From contig JAAWIE010000007.1 in assembly GCA_022796195.1 (NCBI GenBank), positions 1-56,394 of the forward strand: a DNA stretch of 56,394 bases, given 5' to 3'. The notes under the pieces are model-generated. The model was not told the DNA's origin and made no database searches. It was given only the letters and a program-made list of their open reading frames with translations. Shown here in pieces: positions 24,740-33,204 of the stretch; within the stretch, counting starts at the first letter, position 1, and each line of letters starts with the position of its first letter. The translations under genes and the position numbers were made by a program. Origin of the DNA: Lawsonibacter sp. (lineage in GTDB: Bacteria; Bacillota; Clostridia; Oscillospirales; Oscillospiraceae).

Positions 24740-26667
24740 AACTTCTGACTCAATGGATGGTTACCTCCAGTGCCCTCCTTATAATCGTGCTGGTGGTGCG
24801 GTTCTTTGTTCGGGACAAGTTGTCCGCCCGAATGCGGTACGCTCTGTGGGGGATAATACTCCTGCGCCTGCTTTTCCCGTTTCAGTTTTACGGGGACCAT
24901 GATGTACTTCCTGTGGTGGCCTCCAACCTGGCAAGCCCCCTGGAAGAACGTCTGGACCAGGAGAACAAACGGCTGAGTATGCGCTATATTGCCATGATCC
25001 CCTCGGAGCTGGTTACCTGGGAAGCGATACAGGAGGGGAGCTATCTCATGGTTCCCCTCCCCTACGACCACGCCCCTCTGCCCGACCATATTTCGGTAAA
25101 CGAGGATGAGGTTATCTATCAGACGATCCGCGCGGGCGGCCACAACATGGATAACAAGCTGTTGGCGCTGTGGCGGACTGGAGTGGCGGCGGCAGGCGCA
25201 ATCATTTTCCTGTCCAATCTTCTCTTTGCCCATCGGCTGAAAAGGCGGCGGAACGGGCTGGAGGGGACCGGCGCACCCATCCCCGTCTACCTGGCGGAGG
25301 GCCTGGCCTCTCCCTGCCTGTTTGGGGTATTCCAGCCCGCCGTCTATGTGACCCCGGAGGCAGTGAAAAACCCGGACATCCTGCGCCATGTGCTGGCCCA
25401 TGAGCTGACCCACTACGCCCACAAAGACCACATCTGGTCCCTTCTGCGGATTTTGGCCCTGGCTCTCCACTGGTATAACCCCCTGGTGTGGCTGGCGGTT
25501 GTCCTCTCCAAACGGGACGGCGAGCTGGCCTGCGACGAGGGGGCGGTTGCCCGGCTGGGGGAGGGGGAGCGTATCCCCTATGGCCGCACCCTGGTGGACA
25601 TGGTGGCCTGCCAGTCCCTGCGGCCATCGGACCTGCTGTCCTGCTCCACCGCTATGTCCGGCGGGAAAAAGTCCATTCAGCAGCGGATTTCCCGTTTGGC
25701 CCGCAAACCGGAGACGGTGAAAGCCGCCGTGTTTCTGGCCGCGGCGGCGCTGGTGCTGGCGGCAGTCTTCGCCTTTGCGGGACGGTCCCAGCCGCTGACT
25801 GCCCAAGAGCAGTTTTTCCAGGATGTGGAACAGGCGGTATCCATTCGCTTTTCCCCGGCCCTCTATTCCAGTCAGTTTTACCCCTCTCCCATCCAGGATC
25901 CGGACCTTCTTGATGCCGCAAAAAAGCTGCTGCGCTCCGCCGTCCCCCTGGGTCCCGACGACCCGGAGCCGGAGCGGGATACGCTGATGCACTCCAGTAC
26001 AATTACCCTCAGCCGGAGCAGCGGGGAGGAGTCCTTCTACACCCTTCTGTGGGAGGACGGCTGCACCTATGTGTTCGCAGGAGCGGTCCGGTGGTGGGAG
26101 GAGGAACCGGACGGGGACCCGTGGCACAGCCAGGTATTCCGGACGGAACAGAACCTGGTTTCCGCTCTGGAAAGCATGGCTCGGGGGCAGTGGTACCGAG
26201 AGCGGGAAGACTTGACTCCGGCCACCTATGGCTATAATATGTTTTGGAATCAATTAGATGCCGCGCAGGGAATTTGGCTGGCCGCTCCCATGCTCCACGA
26301 CGGACGGGTCCTCACCAACCCGGAGCCGCTGGAACAGGTCAAGCAGCTGCTGGTCTTGACCCCCATCCCACGGAACGGGCCGTTAGAACGGGACGAAGAT
26401 TGGACCGACCGCGTTGTGGACACCATCGCGTTTTCCTTAACCCAGCCGGGTCCGGAGTGGACAGGGGCAGATGCTGCTGGGTGTTATTCTATCGTGTACT
26501 TGGACGAGGACTGCTTCTATGTATGCTCTGGAGACAACCAAGAGGGATATTACATCGGCACCATTTCCAGCGAAAATTGGGAGAACGCAAGACAGATCCT
26601 CCAAAACGCCCCCACAGTGGATGACCGGCAGCGCACAGCGGCCAGCGAGGAGGATTTACGCGATTAG
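24736..26667 (+). CDS. BlaR1-like M56-family membrane metallopeptidase
   Basis: A 643-aa integral-membrane zinc protease that pairs with BlaI-type repressors. Two membrane segments lie in the first 60 residues and one more near residue 150. The M56 catalytic motif is HVLAHELTHYAHKDH (about residue 220), followed by LHWYNPLVWLAV and the distal zinc ligand region GELACDEGAVARL. A membrane helix near residue 335 leads to a long external C-terminus. That domain does not show the penicillin-binding sensor of true BlaR1, so the ligand is unknown. ATG 24736 gives the four-base overlap with blaI. Confidence 0.9.
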   Translation: MKLLTQWMVTSSALLIIVLVVRFFVRDKLSARMRYALWGIILLRLLFPFQFYGDHDVLPVVASNLASPLEERLDQENKRLSMRYIAMIPSELVTWEAIQEGSYLMVPLPYDHAPLPDHISVNEDEVIYQTIRAGGHNMDNKLLALWRTGVAAAGAIIFLSNLLFAHRLKRRRNGLEGTGAPIPVYLAEGLASPCLFGVFQPAVYVTPEAVKNPDILRHVLAHELTHYAHKDHIWSLLRILALALHWYNPLVWLAVVLSKRDGELACDEGAVARLGEGERIPYGRTLVDMVACQSLRPSDLLSCSTAMSGGKKSIQQRISRLARKPETVKAAVFLAAAALVLAAVFAFAGRSQPLTAQEQFFQDVEQAVSIRFSPALYSSQFYPSPIQDPDLLDAAKKLLRSAVPLGPDDPEPERDTLMHSSTITLSRSSGEESFYTLLWEDGCTYVFAGAVRWWEEEPDGDPWHSQVFRTEQNLVSALESMARGQWYREREDLTPATYGYNMFWNQLDAAQGIWLAAPMLHDGRVLTNPEPLEQVKQLLVLTPIPRNGPLERDEDWTDRVVDTIAFSLTQPGPEWTGADAAGCYSIVYLDEDCFYVCSGDNQEGYYIGTISSENWENARQILQNAPTVDDRQRTAASEEDLRD

Positions 26668-26731
26668 CTCAAGGGGAAACGCTCCATCCATGCCAAGGGA
26701 ATCCCAACATTTTCCGCGGAACAAACCAAAA

Positions 26732-26758
26732 AAGCGCCGCCCAGATTGGGCGGCGCTT
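26732..26758. terminator. Terminator between blaR1-like gene and abgT
   Basis: A perfect 12-bp stem (AAGCGCCGCCCA and complement) with a three-base loop. On the minus strand it is followed by TTTTTTT, a strong intrinsic terminator for abgT; it may also stop transcription from the plus-strand gene. Confidence 0.85.
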
Positions 26759-26793
26759 AATGAATCCGTTTGACAGGTGCCTCAATTGCGGAA

Positions 26794-28365
26794 TCAGGAC
26801 ATACCGGGGATACCGGCAGGAAGCGCAGTGCCAACGCCGGGGCCGATGGGGAGGCCGGTAAGCATGTAGAGGCCCAGGAAGACAATCCAGGCCACCTGGA
26901 GCACCATAGCGATGGGGAACAGGCCGGCAGCCAGGGTGCCGATCTTGGCGTCCTTGTCGTACTTGGCCTGCGCCACACCCAGAGTAACCCAGATGTAGGG
27001 GGACATGGGGCTGAATGCGTTCGTGGGGGAGTCGCCCAGGCGGTACAGCAGCTGGATAAAACCGGGGTGATAGCCCAGCATCATCAGCATGGGGACAAAC
27101 ACGGGGGCGAGGATGGCCCACTTGGCGGAGCCAGAGGTCATGATCAGGTTGATCATACCGGTGAGCAGAATCACGCAGACCAGCATGGGGAAGCCAGTAA
27201 AGCCGGCGCTGTTCAGGAAGTTGGCGCCAGCGATGGCGAACACGGTGCCCAATTTGGTCCAGTTGAACAGGGCATTGAACTGGCCGCAGAAGAAGCAGAA
27301 GGAAACATAGCTGCCCATCAGCTCCATCTGGTGGGTCATGGCCTTATTGACGTCGCGGGAACTCTTGAACTTCTTGGTGGAGAAGCCGTAAATCAGGCCG
27401 GGGATGGCAAAGAAGAAGAACAGAATGGGGATCAGGTTGGAAATCAGGGGGGAGCCAACCAGCATCCGCTTACCAGTTTCCTCATCGATCTTGGCCAGAG
27501 GGCCCATGAAGAAGCCAACCAGGACCAGAACCAGGTAAACCAGCAGGCCCAGCCCGGCCAGACCCAGAGCCTTCCGCTCTGCGGGGCTGATCTCCTCCAG
27601 CTTGACCTCCATGGAGGAATCGGCGGGCACATACTTGCCGAAACGCTTGTCAATCAGCAGGTTGCACACAAAACCGATCACCAGAGAGCACATAAAGGTG
27701 GACGCGATCATGAAGTACCAGTTACAGGTTACTTCCACGTTGAAGACGCCCTCGCCCAGGAAGCCGTCCAGCACGGTGTTGGTGATGCCCTGAAGCAGGC
27801 CGTCCGTGCCGGCGATCATCAGGTTGGCGGAGAAACCGGCCTGTGCGCCGGCGTAGCCGCAGATCATACCGGCCAGGGGGTGTTTGCCGGCGCCGATGTA
27901 CAAAACGGCAGCCACGGGGGGGATGACGACCATGGCGGTGTCGGAAGCCAGGTTGCCCACAGTGCCGACAAAGGCCACCACAAAGGGAAGGATAACGGGG
28001 GGAATGTTGCGCAGCTTATCCTGGAGCAGGGCCATGATCAGGCCGGACTCCTCGCACATACCGATGGCCAGCGTCATGGTGATAACCAGACCCAGAGGTG
28101 CGAAGCCGGTGAAGTTCTTGACCATGTTGGTCAGGAACCACATCAGGCCGTCAGAGGAGATCGGGTTCTCAACCTTAACGATCTCGTTGGTAGCGGGGTT
28201 CAGGGCGGAGACGCCCATCAGACTGAGCACGGCGCTGAGCACCGAGACGATCACAAACAGATACACGAACATGATCGCCGGAGGCGGCAGCTTGTTGCAG
28301 ACGCGTTCCAGACCATCCAGGAACTTGTCCAGCCATGATTTTTTGGTCAAGGTAGTGTCAGGCAT
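26794..28365 (-). CDS. abgT: AbgT-family transporter (p-aminobenzoyl-glutamate or related)
   Basis: A 523-aa multi-spanning membrane transporter of the AbgT family. E. coli AbgT imports p-aminobenzoyl-glutamate, and some relatives export sulfonamides. Recognisable stretches are FVYLFVIVSVLSAVLS, FTGFAPLGLVITMTLAIG, NLASDTAMVVIPPVAA, LIMTSGSAKWAILAPVFVPM and GDSPTNAFSPMSPYIW. The ATG follows AGGAGG by six bases. It is transcribed away from a plus-strand set of M20 peptidases that includes an AbgA homologue, which supports import of an aminoacyl conjugate. Confidence 0.92.
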   Translation of the reverse strand: MPDTTLTKKSWLDKFLDGLERVCNKLPPPAIMFVYLFVIVSVLSAVLSLMGVSALNPATNEIVKVENPISSDGLMWFLTNMVKNFTGFAPLGLVITMTLAIGMCEESGLIMALLQDKLRNIPPVILPFVVAFVGTVGNLASDTAMVVIPPVAAVLYIGAGKHPLAGMICGYAGAQAGFSANLMIAGTDGLLQGITNTVLDGFLGEGVFNVEVTCNWYFMIASTFMCSLVIGFVCNLLIDKRFGKYVPADSSMEVKLEEISPAERKALGLAGLGLLVYLVLVLVGFFMGPLAKIDEETGKRMLVGSPLISNLIPILFFFFAIPGLIYGFSTKKFKSSRDVNKAMTHQMELMGSYVSFCFFCGQFNALFNWTKLGTVFAIAGANFLNSAGFTGFPMLVCVILLTGMINLIMTSGSAKWAILAPVFVPMLMMLGYHPGFIQLLYRLGDSPTNAFSPMSPYIWVTLGVAQAKYDKDAKIGTLAAGLFPIAMVLQVAWIVFLGLYMLTGLPIGPGVGTALPAGIPGMS

Positions 28366-28461
28366 GGTATTCCTCCTTCTATGAAGAAAAAATTTCGTAT
28401 ATCCTCGTGTCTCCCCTCTCCCCCAAGAAAAGATTCGGCGAAGTATATACGTGCGAGAGTT

Positions 28462-28490
28462 ATATTAGCATGCTTTTTGTGCAAAATCAA
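28462..28490 (-). promoter_or_regulatory. Promoter of abgT
   Basis: On the minus strand TTGATT (28485-28490) and TAATAT (28462-28467) are 17 bases apart, giving an untranslated leader of about 90 bases. The rest of the 295-base AT-rich gap between abgT and the divergent gene contains no supported gene. Confidence 0.65.
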
Positions 28491-28660
28491 GAGGCGTTCA
28501 CAAAAAAACAATATTTGGGTAAATGATTGTTCATATTAGACAAATCCATATGGTCGAAAATCTCTCAATTGTACAAAGTAAGTTTGCCGTCTTTTCTTTT
28601 TTCCCAACCTGTGATATCCTATGAAACAGGCGGTATGCACCCGCCGCAAGGGAGGAATTT

Positions 28661-29323
28661 ATGAAAGAATTTTTCAGCGATTGGTTTTCTCTGGACGGCT
28701 TCAATATCTGGAAGCTGCACACCCCCATGGACTATGTGTATTTCGGCCTGATTCTGGTGGGCGGCTTTGTTCTGCTCTGGCTGGTGATCCGCTTTCTTGC
28801 CTCACGACGCACCCCGGAGGGCACCGCCGCCCGGGTAGAAAAGCAGCTGCGCAAGCTGGGCGGCAAGGAGTCTGCGGTCTACCGGGATGTGACCATCCGT
28901 TCCCAGCGGGACCACTGCTCCTGCGCTATGCTCTATGCCAACTGGGAGGGCGTGTATGTGGTTCAGGTCTACCATTTCGGCCTGGAGGTCTCGGGCAGCG
29001 CCTCCTCGAAATACTGGACGCTGTCTTATAACAAAGACATACGCCAGGTAGACAATCCTCTCGACGAGATGGAAGAGCAGATTGTAGTTCTCAACCGGCT
29101 GCTTGGCCGGGCAGGAATCCGTGGGGTGCCGGTGGAGAAGCTCGTCATTTTCGCCGATATCTATGGACGGCCCAGCCTGTCCCTCCGGGGCGTGGACTGC
29201 GCTGTGGTCCGGCAGGACCTGCCTAAGTGGCGCAAGGAGAAGCGGAAGGGGAGTACCATCGACTTAAAGGGTGTAAAGCAAGCCCTGGAGGCATCCTTCC
29301 AGACGGCTCCGAATCAGGGCTGA
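28661..29323 (+). CDS. Membrane protein with NERD-like domain
   Basis: A 220-aa protein with an N-terminal membrane segment (about residues 27-48, YFGLILVGGFVLLWLVIRF) and a cytoplasmic domain that resembles the NERD (nuclease-related) fold. The domain contains VYRDVTIRSQRDHCSCAML, EGVYVVQVYHFGLEVSG and VEKLVIFADIYGRPSL. The expected acidic catalytic residues are not clearly conserved, so nuclease activity is not claimed. The ATG has AAGGGAGG upstream. It lies between the divergent abgT gene and the peptidase genes, 79 bases before the next start. Confidence 0.65.
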   Translation: MKEFFSDWFSLDGFNIWKLHTPMDYVYFGLILVGGFVLLWLVIRFLASRRTPEGTAARVEKQLRKLGGKESAVYRDVTIRSQRDHCSCAMLYANWEGVYVVQVYHFGLEVSGSASSKYWTLSYNKDIRQVDNPLDEMEEQIVVLNRLLGRAGIRGVPVEKLVIFADIYGRPSLSLRGVDCAVVRQDLPKWRKEKRKGSTIDLKGVKQALEASFQTAPNQG

Positions 29324-29402
29324 ACCGGTACAAGATCCATTTACGAACCAGCGCGGCGGGGGCCGCGGTCAAAATCATATGCTTGAAAGGAGAAATCCCC
29401 CA

Positions 29403-30509
29403 ATGAGCAACATCAATGAAGAGAGACTGCTGAAGGAATTTCTGGAGTTCGTGCAGATCGACAGCGAGAGCTGCAATGAGCGGGCCATGGGCGAGCGCCT
29501 GTGCGAAGTGCTGAAGGAACTGGGTCTGGAGCCCATCACCGACGAAGCCGGCAAAACCTATAACTCCAACGGCTTCAATGTCTTCGCCCGCCTTCCCGGC
29601 GAGGGTGAGCCGGTGGGCCTCAGCGCCCACATGGATACCGTGGTCCCCGGCATCGGCATCAAGCCCCAGATTAAAGACGGCGTCATCTACTCGGACGGCA
29701 CCACCATCCTGGGCGGCGACGACAAGAGCGGCATCTGCGCCATTCTGGAGGCCGTGCGGGTAATTCTGGAAAACAACCTGCCCCACCGTCCGGCGGAGAT
29801 CATCTTCTCCATCGGCGAGGAGGGCGGCATGCGGGGCGCCAAGGCGTTCGACTGCTCCCAGCTTCAGTGCAAGCGGGCCTATGTATTTGACTCCAGCGGC
29901 GACGTGGGCAAAATCGTCATTGGCGGCCCCGGCCAGACCAAGATCTTTGCCGATGTGGTGGGCCGCCGGTCCCATGCGGGCCTCGCCCCCGAGGACGGCA
30001 TCAGCGCCATTCAGGTCATGTCCAAGGCCATTGCCAAGATGAACCTGCTGCGCATTGATGAGGAGACCACCTGCAACATCGGTTCCATCAAGGCCGAGTA
30101 CCCCACCAATATCGTCCCAGACCGCTGCTCTATCATCGCCGAGGTCCGCAGCCGCAACGCCGATAAGCTCAACGCCCACGAGGCGCACATCCACAAGTGC
30201 CTCCAGGACGCCTGCGACGAGGCCGGCGCCACCCTGGAGTACAACCCCATGACCAACTACGTGGCCTATAATGTCTCTGAGGACAGCGAAACCGTGAAGC
30301 TGATTGCCCAGGCCATTGAAAAGGCGGGCCACACCCCCCACACCGCCCTGGGCGGCGGCGGCAGCGACGCCAACGTCTACAACCTGAAGGGTATAGAAAC
30401 CGTGGTACTGGGCACCGGCATGACCAAGGTACATACCACCGACGAGTGCCTGAAAATCCAGGACCTGAACGACACCGCCCGGGTGATTCTGGCCCTGCTG
30501 ACCCTGTGA
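29403..30509 (+). CDS. M20 metallopeptidase, PepT-like (tripeptidase/aminopeptidase)
   Basis: A 368-aa zinc aminopeptidase of the M20B (PepT2-like) branch, predicted cytoplasmic. Metal and catalytic motifs are visible: LSAHMDTVVPG, TTILGGDDKSGICAIL, IIFSIGEEGGMRGA with the catalytic Glu, and a C-terminal VVLGTGMTKVHTTDE. A dimerisation lid domain sits between about residues 185 and 300. ATG 29403 (MSNINEERLLKEF) is chosen because AAAGGAG precedes it; an ATG at 29379 lies before that site. It is first of three M20 genes in a row and the abgA-like gene starts ten bases later. Confidence 0.92.
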   Translation: MSNINEERLLKEFLEFVQIDSESCNERAMGERLCEVLKELGLEPITDEAGKTYNSNGFNVFARLPGEGEPVGLSAHMDTVVPGIGIKPQIKDGVIYSDGTTILGGDDKSGICAILEAVRVILENNLPHRPAEIIFSIGEEGGMRGAKAFDCSQLQCKRAYVFDSSGDVGKIVIGGPGQTKIFADVVGRRSHAGLAPEDGISAIQVMSKAIAKMNLLRIDEETTCNIGSIKAEYPTNIVPDRCSIIAEVRSRNADKLNAHEAHIHKCLQDACDEAGATLEYNPMTNYVAYNVSEDSETVKLIAQAIEKAGHTPHTALGGGGSDANVYNLKGIETVVLGTGMTKVHTTDECLKIQDLNDTARVILALLTL

Positions 30510-30519
30510 GGCGGCGGAC

Positions 30520-31827
30520 ATGACATTGGATAAGGTAGACTTTGACGCTCTGAGTCAGGAGCTGATTGCCCTCCGCCGGGACTTCCACAAGCACCCCGAA
30601 CCGGCCTGGACCGAGTTCCGCACCACCGCCCGTATCATCGACGAGCTGGAAAAACTGGGCCTGACCGTCCAGTACGGCCCCTCCATCCACGTGCCGGAGA
30701 AGATGTTCGGCCTGCCTAAGGACGAGGTGATGGAGGAACGCTGGCAGCGGGCCTTGAAGGAATCTGCCCGCCCCGACCTGGTGGAGGCCATGAAGGGCGG
30801 CTACACCGGCTGTCTCGCGATGATTGAGGGGGCGCTCCCCGGTCCCACCGTGGGAATCCGGGTGGACATCGACTGCAACGACGCCCAGGAGGCCGACGAC
30901 CCCAAACATCCCCCCTGCGCCCAGGGCTTCCGGTCCGTTTATGAAAACTGTATGCACGCCTGCGGTCACGACGCCCACGCGGCCATCGGCATTGGCGTGG
31001 CCAAGGTGCTGTGCGCCTGCAAGGACCAGCTGCGGGGCAAAGTTCTGCTGGTCTTCCAGCCCGGAGAGGAGGGCCTGCGGGGGGCGGCAAGCCTCACCGC
31101 CGCAGGGCACTTCTCCCAGTGCGACTACTTTTTCGGCGGACATGTGGGCCTGCTGGACGGCCTGGAAGTGGGCGACGTCGCCGCTGGAGGCCACGGCTTT
31201 CTGGCCAGCACCAAGTTTGACGTCACCTTCCACGGCCTCGCCTCCCACGCCGCCGCCCCGGAACGGGGCCGCAACGCCATTGCCGCTGCCGCAATGGCTA
31301 CCCTGGGGATGCTGTCCATCCCCCGCCACGGCGACGGAGCCAGCCGCATCAACGTGGGTACCTTCCACGGCGGCACAGGCCGCAACGTTATCCCAGCCCA
31401 AGCGGAACTGTGCGTAGAGACTCGGGGCGGGACCACCGAAATCAACGCCTTTATGGAGGCCGAGGCCCGGCGCATCTGCCAGGGCGCGGCGGATATGTAC
31501 GGCTGTACGGTAGAAACCCGGTTCATGGGCTCCGCCGGGTGCATCACCTGCGACGAACCGCTGGTCGAACACACCATTGAGGTGTTGTCCCAGATGGAAG
31601 ACATCCACAAGATCCTCCGTGACATCAACTTCAACGGCGGTGAGGACGTAACCACCATGATGCGGGATGTGCAGGAGCACGGCGGGCAGGTCATCGAACT
31701 TGTCTTTGGTATGCCTCTGGCCGCCCCCCACCACAATGACTACTTCGACGTGGACGAGCGGGTTATCCCGCTGGCCGCCCGTATCTTCTCCACCTTGGCG
31801 CTGACCGCCGGAGACTGGAACAAGTAA
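30520..31827 (+). CDS. abgA: AbgA-like M20 hydrolase (p-aminobenzoyl-glutamate hydrolase subunit A family)
   Basis: A 435-aa amidohydrolase that matches the E. coli AbgA layout and length (436 aa), including an insertion after the first 50 residues. Motifs are RRDFHKHPEPAWTEFR, VGIRVDIDCND, MHACGHDAHAAIGIG, LVFQPGEEGLRGA, GFLASTKFDVTFHG, ASRINVGTFHGGTGRNVIPA and PLAAPHHNDYFD. AbgA/AbgB cleave p-aminobenzoyl-glutamate into p-aminobenzoate and glutamate. A full AbgB is not present; the following shorter M20D gene may take its place or act independently. Start codon and frame follow directly from the peptidase gene. Confidence 0.9.
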   Translation: MTLDKVDFDALSQELIALRRDFHKHPEPAWTEFRTTARIIDELEKLGLTVQYGPSIHVPEKMFGLPKDEVMEERWQRALKESARPDLVEAMKGGYTGCLAMIEGALPGPTVGIRVDIDCNDAQEADDPKHPPCAQGFRSVYENCMHACGHDAHAAIGIGVAKVLCACKDQLRGKVLLVFQPGEEGLRGAASLTAAGHFSQCDYFFGGHVGLLDGLEVGDVAAGGHGFLASTKFDVTFHGLASHAAAPERGRNAIAAAAMATLGMLSIPRHGDGASRINVGTFHGGTGRNVIPAQAELCVETRGGTTEINAFMEAEARRICQGAADMYGCTVETRFMGSAGCITCDEPLVEHTIEVLSQMEDIHKILRDINFNGGEDVTTMMRDVQEHGGQVIELVFGMPLAAPHHNDYFDVDERVIPLAARIFSTLALTAGDWNK

Positions 31828-31873
31828 TTTTTTTCGGGGAGAGACCCCGCAATCTGATTAAGGAGGCATATTT

Positions 31874-33058
31874 ATGTCGGAACTGCGCAGTATCATTGAC
31901 AAATACTGGGAAAAGGTTAAGGAGCACCGCCGCTGGCTCCACCAGCATCCGGAACCCAGCGGGCAGGAGAAGGAGACCTCCGCCTATGTGGCCCAGGTCC
32001 TTCGGGACATGGGGCTGGAACCCACAGAGCATGTGGGCGGCTACGGCGTTACCGCCCTGATTCAAGGAGCGGGACCAGGCAAGTGCGTGGGCCTGCGGGC
32101 CGACATGGACGCCCTCCAGCTTACCGAATGCACCGGCCTGCCCTTCTCCTCTCTCAACCCCGGCATGGCCCATTCCTGCGGTCACGATACCCACACCGCC
32201 ATGCTGCTGGGCGCGGCTTACGTGCTCAAGGAGCTGAAGGACACCTTTCACGGCACCGTCAAGCTGATTTTCCAGCCCTCCGAGGAAAACGCCGCAGACA
32301 GCGGCGCAAAGAAGATGATTGAAGACGGTGTTCTGCAAAATCCCAAGGTAGACGCAGTGCTGGGCCAGCACGTGTGGCCCCCCTTCCAGCTAGGTAAAGT
32401 AGGGGCCCGAAGCGGCCCCATGATGGCCGCTTCCGACCGGCTGTTCATCACCATCCGGGGCAAGAGCAGCCACGGCGGCAGCGCCCCCGACGAGGGCATC
32501 GACGCCATTATGATCGCCTCCTATGTGGTGGCAGCCCTGCAATCCATTGTGGCCCGGAATGTCCCGCCGCTGAAAAGCACCGTCATCTCTATCGGCAAAA
32601 TTCAGGGTGGCAGCCGCTACAACGTCATTGCCGACGAGGTGAAGCTAGAGGGCACCTGCCGCAACTTGGATCTTGCCGTGCGGGATACCATGCCCGCCCG
32701 TATTGAAAACATCATCAAGGGAGTCACCGAGGGCATGGGCGGCACTTACGAGTTCCAGTATGTCCCAGGCTACTCCCCTACAGTCAATGACCCGGAGATG
32801 TTTGAACTTGTCCGCGAGGCCATTGTAGAGACCGTAGGGGAAGAAGGCCTTATCGTCCCCGAGTACTCCTCCTTAGGCGGCGAAGACTTCTCCTTCTACT
32901 GCAAAGAAGTGCCCTCCGCCTTCTTCTGGCTGGGCTGTCAGGACCCGGAAAAGCCCGCCCACCCCATCCACCACGGGGCTTTCTACCCCGCCGAGGAATC
33001 TTTGCCTATCGGAATGGAGATTATGGTTTCCTCCGCATTGAAATTCCTTGCAAAATAA
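31874..33058 (+). CDS. M20D amidohydrolase (N-acyl amino acid/hippurate hydrolase type)
   Basis: A 394-aa zinc amidohydrolase of the M20D family, whose members release amino acids from N-acyl or N-aryl conjugates. Motifs are HRRWLHQHPEPSGQE, GLRADMDALQL, HSCGHDTHTAML, LIFQPSEENAADSGAK with the catalytic Glu, GKSSHGGSAPDEGIDA and LGGEDFSFYCKEVPSAFFWLG. The ATG follows AAGGAGGC. It ends the three-gene M20 run and is followed by a strong hairpin. Together with abgT and abgA it suggests a scavenging module for amino acid conjugates; the substrate is unproven. Confidence 0.92.
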   Translation: MSELRSIIDKYWEKVKEHRRWLHQHPEPSGQEKETSAYVAQVLRDMGLEPTEHVGGYGVTALIQGAGPGKCVGLRADMDALQLTECTGLPFSSLNPGMAHSCGHDTHTAMLLGAAYVLKELKDTFHGTVKLIFQPSEENAADSGAKKMIEDGVLQNPKVDAVLGQHVWPPFQLGKVGARSGPMMAASDRLFITIRGKSSHGGSAPDEGIDAIMIASYVVAALQSIVARNVPPLKSTVISIGKIQGGSRYNVIADEVKLEGTCRNLDLAVRDTMPARIENIIKGVTEGMGGTYEFQYVPGYSPTVNDPEMFELVREAIVETVGEEGLIVPEYSSLGGEDFSFYCKEVPSAFFWLGCQDPEKPAHPIHHGAFYPAEESLPIGMEIMVSSALKFLAK

Positions 33059-33070
33059 CCCTTTTCGAAC

Positions 33071-33107
33071 AGCAGCGGCGTCAACCATTTTTGTTGACGC
33101 CGCTGCT
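33071..33107 (+). terminator. Terminator after the M20 peptidase operon
   Basis: A perfect 15-bp inverted repeat (AGCAGCGGCGTCAAC and complement) with a seven-base CATTTTT loop follows the stop codon at 33058. Confidence 0.8.
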
Positions 33108-33204
33108 GCCGTTTTCCCTGTGTATAATCGGAGCAAAATTCCGCCACAATGAGGGTATCGCGGTCTGCACTCAGACCGACTTGCTCAAAAGGAGTGGATC
33201 ATTT

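Noticed and set aside
26770-28338. Long open frame on the plus strand opposite abgT (522 codons)
   Set aside because: The His/Gln/Gly/Asp-rich product is typical of antisense frames of membrane protein genes; abgT has clear family motifs, a promoter and a terminator.
30169-31734. Long minus-strand open frame opposite abgA (521 codons)
   Set aside because: Antisense artefact; the plus-strand frame matches AbgA along its whole length.
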